NCBI GenBank assembly: GCA_963969495.1
Contig: OZ018330.1
Coordinates: 71,697,954 to 71,761,953 of the forward strand
DNA length: 64,000 nt
Source of the DNA: Ceratothoa steindachneri
Lineage: Eukaryota > Arthropoda > Malacostraca > Isopoda > Cymothoidae
Reading direction: 5' to 3'
The notes below the pieces were generated by a model. That model saw only the letters and a program-made list of their open reading frames with translations. It searched no databases and had not been told where the DNA came from. The translations under genes and the position numbers were made by a program. The number at the start of each line of letters is the position of its first letter. The stretch's first letter is position 1. Below, in pieces: positions 60,059-64,000 of the stretch.

Positions 60059-61840
60059 TCATAGTGTAGATTTTAACGTGTGTGTGGTGGTATGAGGCGG
60101 ATGGTGTAGTTTCTTAGATCTCATGCAAGGTAGCGTGTTAGACGTCGGGGGTAAGGGGAAGGTATCAATGGCTGGTACTAGAGAACTAGGGGTAACATTT
60201 GCGATAGAATATGTCGGGGAATCAAAATGTGCTGGTTTGATATTGCTGATGTGTGCCTTCAAGGGGCTAGTGGGTCCTTGGAGAGTATATGAATGTTGAT
60301 GACTCTTTAGGATTTTATATGGGCCCTTGTACGGTGTCGAAAAACTGGGGTGGATCTGTGTGTCTTTTAGGGAAACATGAGTGCAAGTATCAAGCTCCTT
60401 GTGAATAAATATATGTTGTTTCAAAATTGGCCTGGAAGTTATTGGTGCAAGTGAGTTCATGGTTTTCCGATGTTGCTGTATTGATTTTTGTTGTAAAGGA
60501 TCTGTGTTTCTGGTGACAAACAAGTCACCCTGGAGTCGTAAGGGAGTGCTAAAAACATTTGTGCGGCAGAATATCCTGTCTTCTGACAGGGATTGTCACG
60601 CATAGAAAGCAAAGTTGCAGGTAAATAGTTTAGCTAATCACTAGGATCTCCTTTGGCTAGCAGGGAGCTTTTTAGGGTACGATGTATCTTTCTAACACAG
60701 TTGAGCAAGTTGCAGATCTGTTGATTGTGATCTTTCAAGTGTTGTATAATCAATAATAGAAGAGAAAGCAACAGATGAATGTATTGTATGGCATGAAGGA
60801 TCTGGAGTGCTATTTTGATATGCCGATGTTTGTGTATGTGTAGCAGATTGCATACTGCAATCGATGATGGGGGCTCTATAGAGGGCATAACTAGGATTAT
60901 CCATCCCTGCAATATGACAAGTGTTACTTGTGTATTGTGAAATAAATTTAAATGAACGGGATTTTTTAGGAGAGTGTCGCGTGTTGATGGATTTAGCGGC
61001 ACCAATAAGTGAGCAGGAAGAAACTTGTTCCTTCAAGTAAACGTTGAAAGTGCTTGATTACAAGATGCATTGCGGTCACTTCCTTGGGAATGTACTATGT
61101 TTTAATTCCGGGCACCTAAAGGATTTGCTAAAGAAGCCCAGAACCTTCCAATTATTTCCATAATACTGTTGAAGGACGACACTGAGGCCAAGATTAGAGG
61201 CGTCAGTAATGAAACGTAATGGGCAGTCTCGCTTTGGATGTGCCAAAAGGGTGGCATTGATGATAGCGCGTTGTATGGCATCGAAAGCATCTTGTGCGTG
61301 GCTGTCCCATTTTAAAACTCAATTGGGGTGGCATTAATTGGAACCTTTCAATAACTTTGTGAGTGGAAATAAAAATTATGGCTGCTTGTCGAGTAAATCT
61401 CCGTAAGAAATTCACCCAACCCATGAATCTCTGCAACTCGTGTAGCGGTTTGGCGACAGGAAAATCTTTAATAGTAGTAATTTTATACTTGTGAATCAAC
61501 TCGATGACTTTTTGCAAGGTTTATCTGTAATCCGTGTGATTCTAGTGTTGAAAATAGCTGTTCGAGATGTTGCAAATGTTGATCTTTGTCTTCACTGGCT
61601 ATGAGCAAGTTGTCTACATATGAGAAAACGAAATCCAAATCACCCAAAACATGATTGATATACCTTTGAAATGTTTGTGAAGAGTTTGACATTCCATGAA
61701 GTAAGACCAAATATTCATACAGATGATGGGGGGGAAGTCGTTATAGCCGTCTTTTCACTGTATGCAGGGTCTCCAGGATTTGAAAAAATGCATATTTAAG
61801 GTCAATTTTAGAGAATTTAGTAGAGTTTAGGAGTTGTGCC
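60059..61840 (-). pseudogene. Ty3/gypsy LTR retrotransposon pol relic
   Basis: Minus strand, in order: FSKIDLKYAFFQI (RT, ~61820), MSNSSQTFQRYINHVLGDLD (~61695), FSYVDNLLIASEDKDQHLQH (active site YVDN for YVDD), LQRFMGWVNFLRRFTRQAA (RT thumb, ~61435), an RNase H-like ITDASNLGLSVVLQ (~61210), then a jump near 60600-60650 to FIHKELDTCTHV, PYKGPYKILK and LKAHISNIKPAHF (~60405-60230), the GPY/F-type C-terminal end of integrase. The integrase core is missing. Several frame changes and the catalytic Asp loss make it inactive. Confidence 0.75.
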
Positions 61841-62150
61841 GCGAAGGTGGTATTTGTCTATAACAGCCTCAGAATTAGTCGCCAATGGCACAACTAATGC
61901 GGTAGCTGACATCGACTATTTAACAAGATGAATTGGCGAAGTATAAGTCGATTTATACCTTTCCCTCCCGAAAGAACCGGGACGGGTTCTTCTGGCTGGC
62001 ATAGGTGCAGCTAGGGTCATAAGAAATGAAAAGAAAAGTTCAGAGTCCGATAAAATCAACCGACGAAGTCGAAGAAGCCGACTGAGGACTAACAGCCGTG
62101 AGGCGGGATAACATCTGTCTACATATATAGAAAGCGATCTCCTTTCTTCT
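61841..62150. other. Spacer upstream of hammerhead-like motif
   Basis: Contains short inverted segments (e.g. CGGGACGGGTTCTTC vicinity, GTCGAAGAAGCCGAC at ~62068-62082). Possibly part of a decayed Penelope terminal repeat. Confidence 0.35.
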
Positions 62151-62153
62151 GTA

Positions 62154-62197
62154 GTTCTATTCTGAAGAAGCTGAAAGGCGAAACGTCATTAAAGAAC
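62154..62197 (+). ncRNA. Hammerhead-like motif, probably a Penelope terminal remnant
   Basis: CTGAAGA (62162-62168), short helix II GCT/GGC around a GAAA loop (62170-62179), then GAAAC and GTC (62180-62187). Outer arms GTTCT (62154-62158) and AGAAC (62193-62197) pair with an internal loop next to the core. Helix III would have no loop, so activity is doubtful. Confidence 0.4.
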
Positions 62198-62265
62198 TCC
62201 AGAGGGTTTCCAGATTTTTATTTCCTCCACCCATTCTCAGACTATACGTCGTGAAGTCCAACAAT

Positions 62266-62286
62266 ATATATATATATATATATATA
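62266..62286. repeat. (AT)n microsatellite, short
   Basis: About 21 bp of AT with further TA-rich and GATA-rich sequence to ~62335. Confidence 0.85.
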
Positions 62287-62339
62287 ACAATATTATGTAT
62301 AATATATATAGATAGATAAATAGATCGATCGATATAAAA

Positions 62340-63217
62340 TAGCTATGAATTAAATGCTCCGCAGTTTGCAGAATCTACAGTATATTTTCAAGCTCAACTG
62401 TCCTCAAGATATGAAAGATGCGTTCTTTGTATTCAACTCTCTTACTTACTGATCGAATTCTAGACTTCATTTTTTCTACTACCAACGATGTTTTGGCAAA
62501 ACAAGTGCCCTGTAAGCAAAAAAAAAACACGTTACTGCTAAAAATTCCCTTCTCTTAAATTTTTCTTTATAACAAAAATTGCTTCGGAATTTTCTATAGC
62601 ACCTACTTTTCAAGATAGGGGAGAAAGTGTGTACTTTCGCCCATTGGTCGTAAAATCACCTAATTAATCGGCAATGTTGAAAAGTGATATATCAACTTTG
62701 GGGTATCATTGGTTAACTATTTCAAATCTGTTATGACTCCTCCCGCCCACTATAGGATTGGAAAACTTTATTAAATTAGTCACTAGCTACTTCTAAGTAA
62801 CATTCTATTGGCAAACCCTTTTTTAAGATAAGTCCTAGCTCCTCCCATATAAATCTTATATAAAAACTTTGTAAACTCTAGATTGGAGGAACTTATCTGA
62901 CTAAATCCTTTTTCTAACTAAAACATAGAACCAAAATCCCCTTTTTTCCTCCTCCACTGCGTCGTACAGTCTTTATCAGAGAAGGACAAGCACTAAGTTG
63001 ACTCGCTGAAGGCACTTCGTAACACAGGCTCGTCTATAACTATTTGATCATTATGCAAGAAGCGGCGTTCCACGTTAGATTAGACCATGCATCAAAGTGC
63101 AAGGCAGTCCTTCCGGAGCAAGAAGAATTCCGTTGTGCAGACTGCTTGCTCACCTTGAATACGCGCGTCATCTACGGACTCGTGGTCTGTTACCAACATA
63201 GGCCATTGGTGCCCCAT

Positions 63218-63221
<4 letters not shown>
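62340..63221. other. No recognisable gene
   Basis: A+T-rich spacer. A frame from 63044 runs into the next (AT)n tract and has no recognised motif. Confidence 0.5.

Positions 63222-63301
<80 letters not shown>
63222..63301. repeat. (AT)n microsatellite
   Basis: About 80 bp of AT dinucleotide. Confidence 0.95.
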
Positions 63302-63303
<2 letters not shown>

Positions 63304-64000
63304 GAAAAAACTCACAAAGTGGCACGTAAGGAAAGCAATAATATGAAAATTAAGCCACAAGAAAATGAAAAGATGAATCCAAGAACTTTCGAACTATATT
63401 TACAAGTTCATTTTCAAAGAATAAGATGAAAATGGAGAAGACACCCTTATATAGGGTACAAAGATACGAAGGGAACGCACATCACCTAGTACCTAACCAA
63501 TGGAAAAAACACAAAAATGGGACTGAAAAATACCAGAAAAAAGAACAATAGGCAACTAATAACAGACATGTGCATCCCTAAAAATATATACACACAACAG
63601 CGCCATGTATATGAATGGAATATGGTGGGTGAAAAAAAGCATTTTAAAGGATTATAATCCTTTGAAAACATTTAGGGCTAAGAGTTAATCCACAGGCACA
63701 ACAAAGACACGTGGTGGGGGAGGCAATGCGAATGATATTACACTAATAAAGAGTGACAACAATGTGCATTATGAAGTTATTTCATTTAGTACGTTTTTTT
63801 AAAACAGGGGCCAGTTTAAATAAGCCAATAAAAAGTGTACTGTTAGTCGTGTTTGTTATTTTCCAACGAAAAATGTGTGTAGAATTCTATTGATCGTGGA
63901 TATGCCGATTTAAATAATTTATACACTTCTATTTCTCGTTTTACCCTTTCTTTGATTAATAAACATGGTATTGAATAATTTTTTTTCAAAAACGTGTCAA
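63302..64000. other. Spacer with a possible Penelope-terminus remnant
   Basis: On the minus strand near 63425-63362, TTGAAAATGAACTTG ... TTCGAAAGTTC resembles the CUGAAGA-stem-GAAA layout with two substitutions in the first box, next to an (AT)n tract as at 6707-7201. The rest, to the window end, has no recognised gene. Confidence 0.3.

Overview
The window looks like intergenic, repeat-dominated nuclear DNA from an animal, most likely an arthropod and possibly a crustacean. That assignment rests on the mix of element families (Penelope-like elements, RNase H-bearing LINEs, Tc1/mariner relatives, Ty3/gypsy, tRNA-derived SINEs), on A+T-rich spacers and on about fifteen long (AT)n microsatellites. 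I found no convincing host protein-coding gene, no rRNA and no intact tRNA gene. Nearly every recognisable reading frame belongs to a decayed mobile element.

Left part (1-16 kb). A LINE relic is followed by a ~975-bp foldback element between two (AT)n tracts. Next is a Penelope-like element (PLE-A, plus strand) with reverse transcriptase (RT) and a GIY-YIG nuclease. Just downstream are two apparently identical 158-bp units, each carrying a sequence that folds as a type I hammerhead ribozyme. A second PLE (minus strand) is split by a ~1.1-kb solo LTR. A DDE transposase relic, a tRNA-headed SINE between two (AT)n tracts, a mariner deletion derivative and an inverted second copy of the LTR follow.

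Middle (16-31 kb). A degenerate ~45-bp minisatellite array is interrupted by a cluster of one LINE family: D (minus, 5'-truncated), A (plus, nearly full length) and B (plus, internally deleted). A second mariner deletion derivative sits in the right part of the array. The LINE encodes a gag-like ORF1 with zinc knuckles and an ORF2 with endonuclease, RT and RNase H. All copies are broken.

Right part (31-64 kb). A gene-poor stretch contains a LINE relic carrying a hAT-like MITE, several DDE transposase relics and tRNA-like SINEs. LINE copy C (47376-54251) is complete from 5' UTR to A-rich tail and is framed by an 11-bp target-site duplication. A solo LTR follows with a perfect 5-bp duplication. 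Then come a Jockey-like RT relic, two PLE pieces in an unusual order with inverted ends, a Ty3/gypsy pol relic and a further hammerhead-like motif.

The most interesting signal is the tandem pair of predicted hammerhead ribozymes at 6798-6845 and 7037-7084. Other notable signals are the shared deletion in the two mariner derivatives, the repeated 5' UTR module and conserved 3' hairpins of the LINE family, and the clear insertion history readable from nested elements and duplications.
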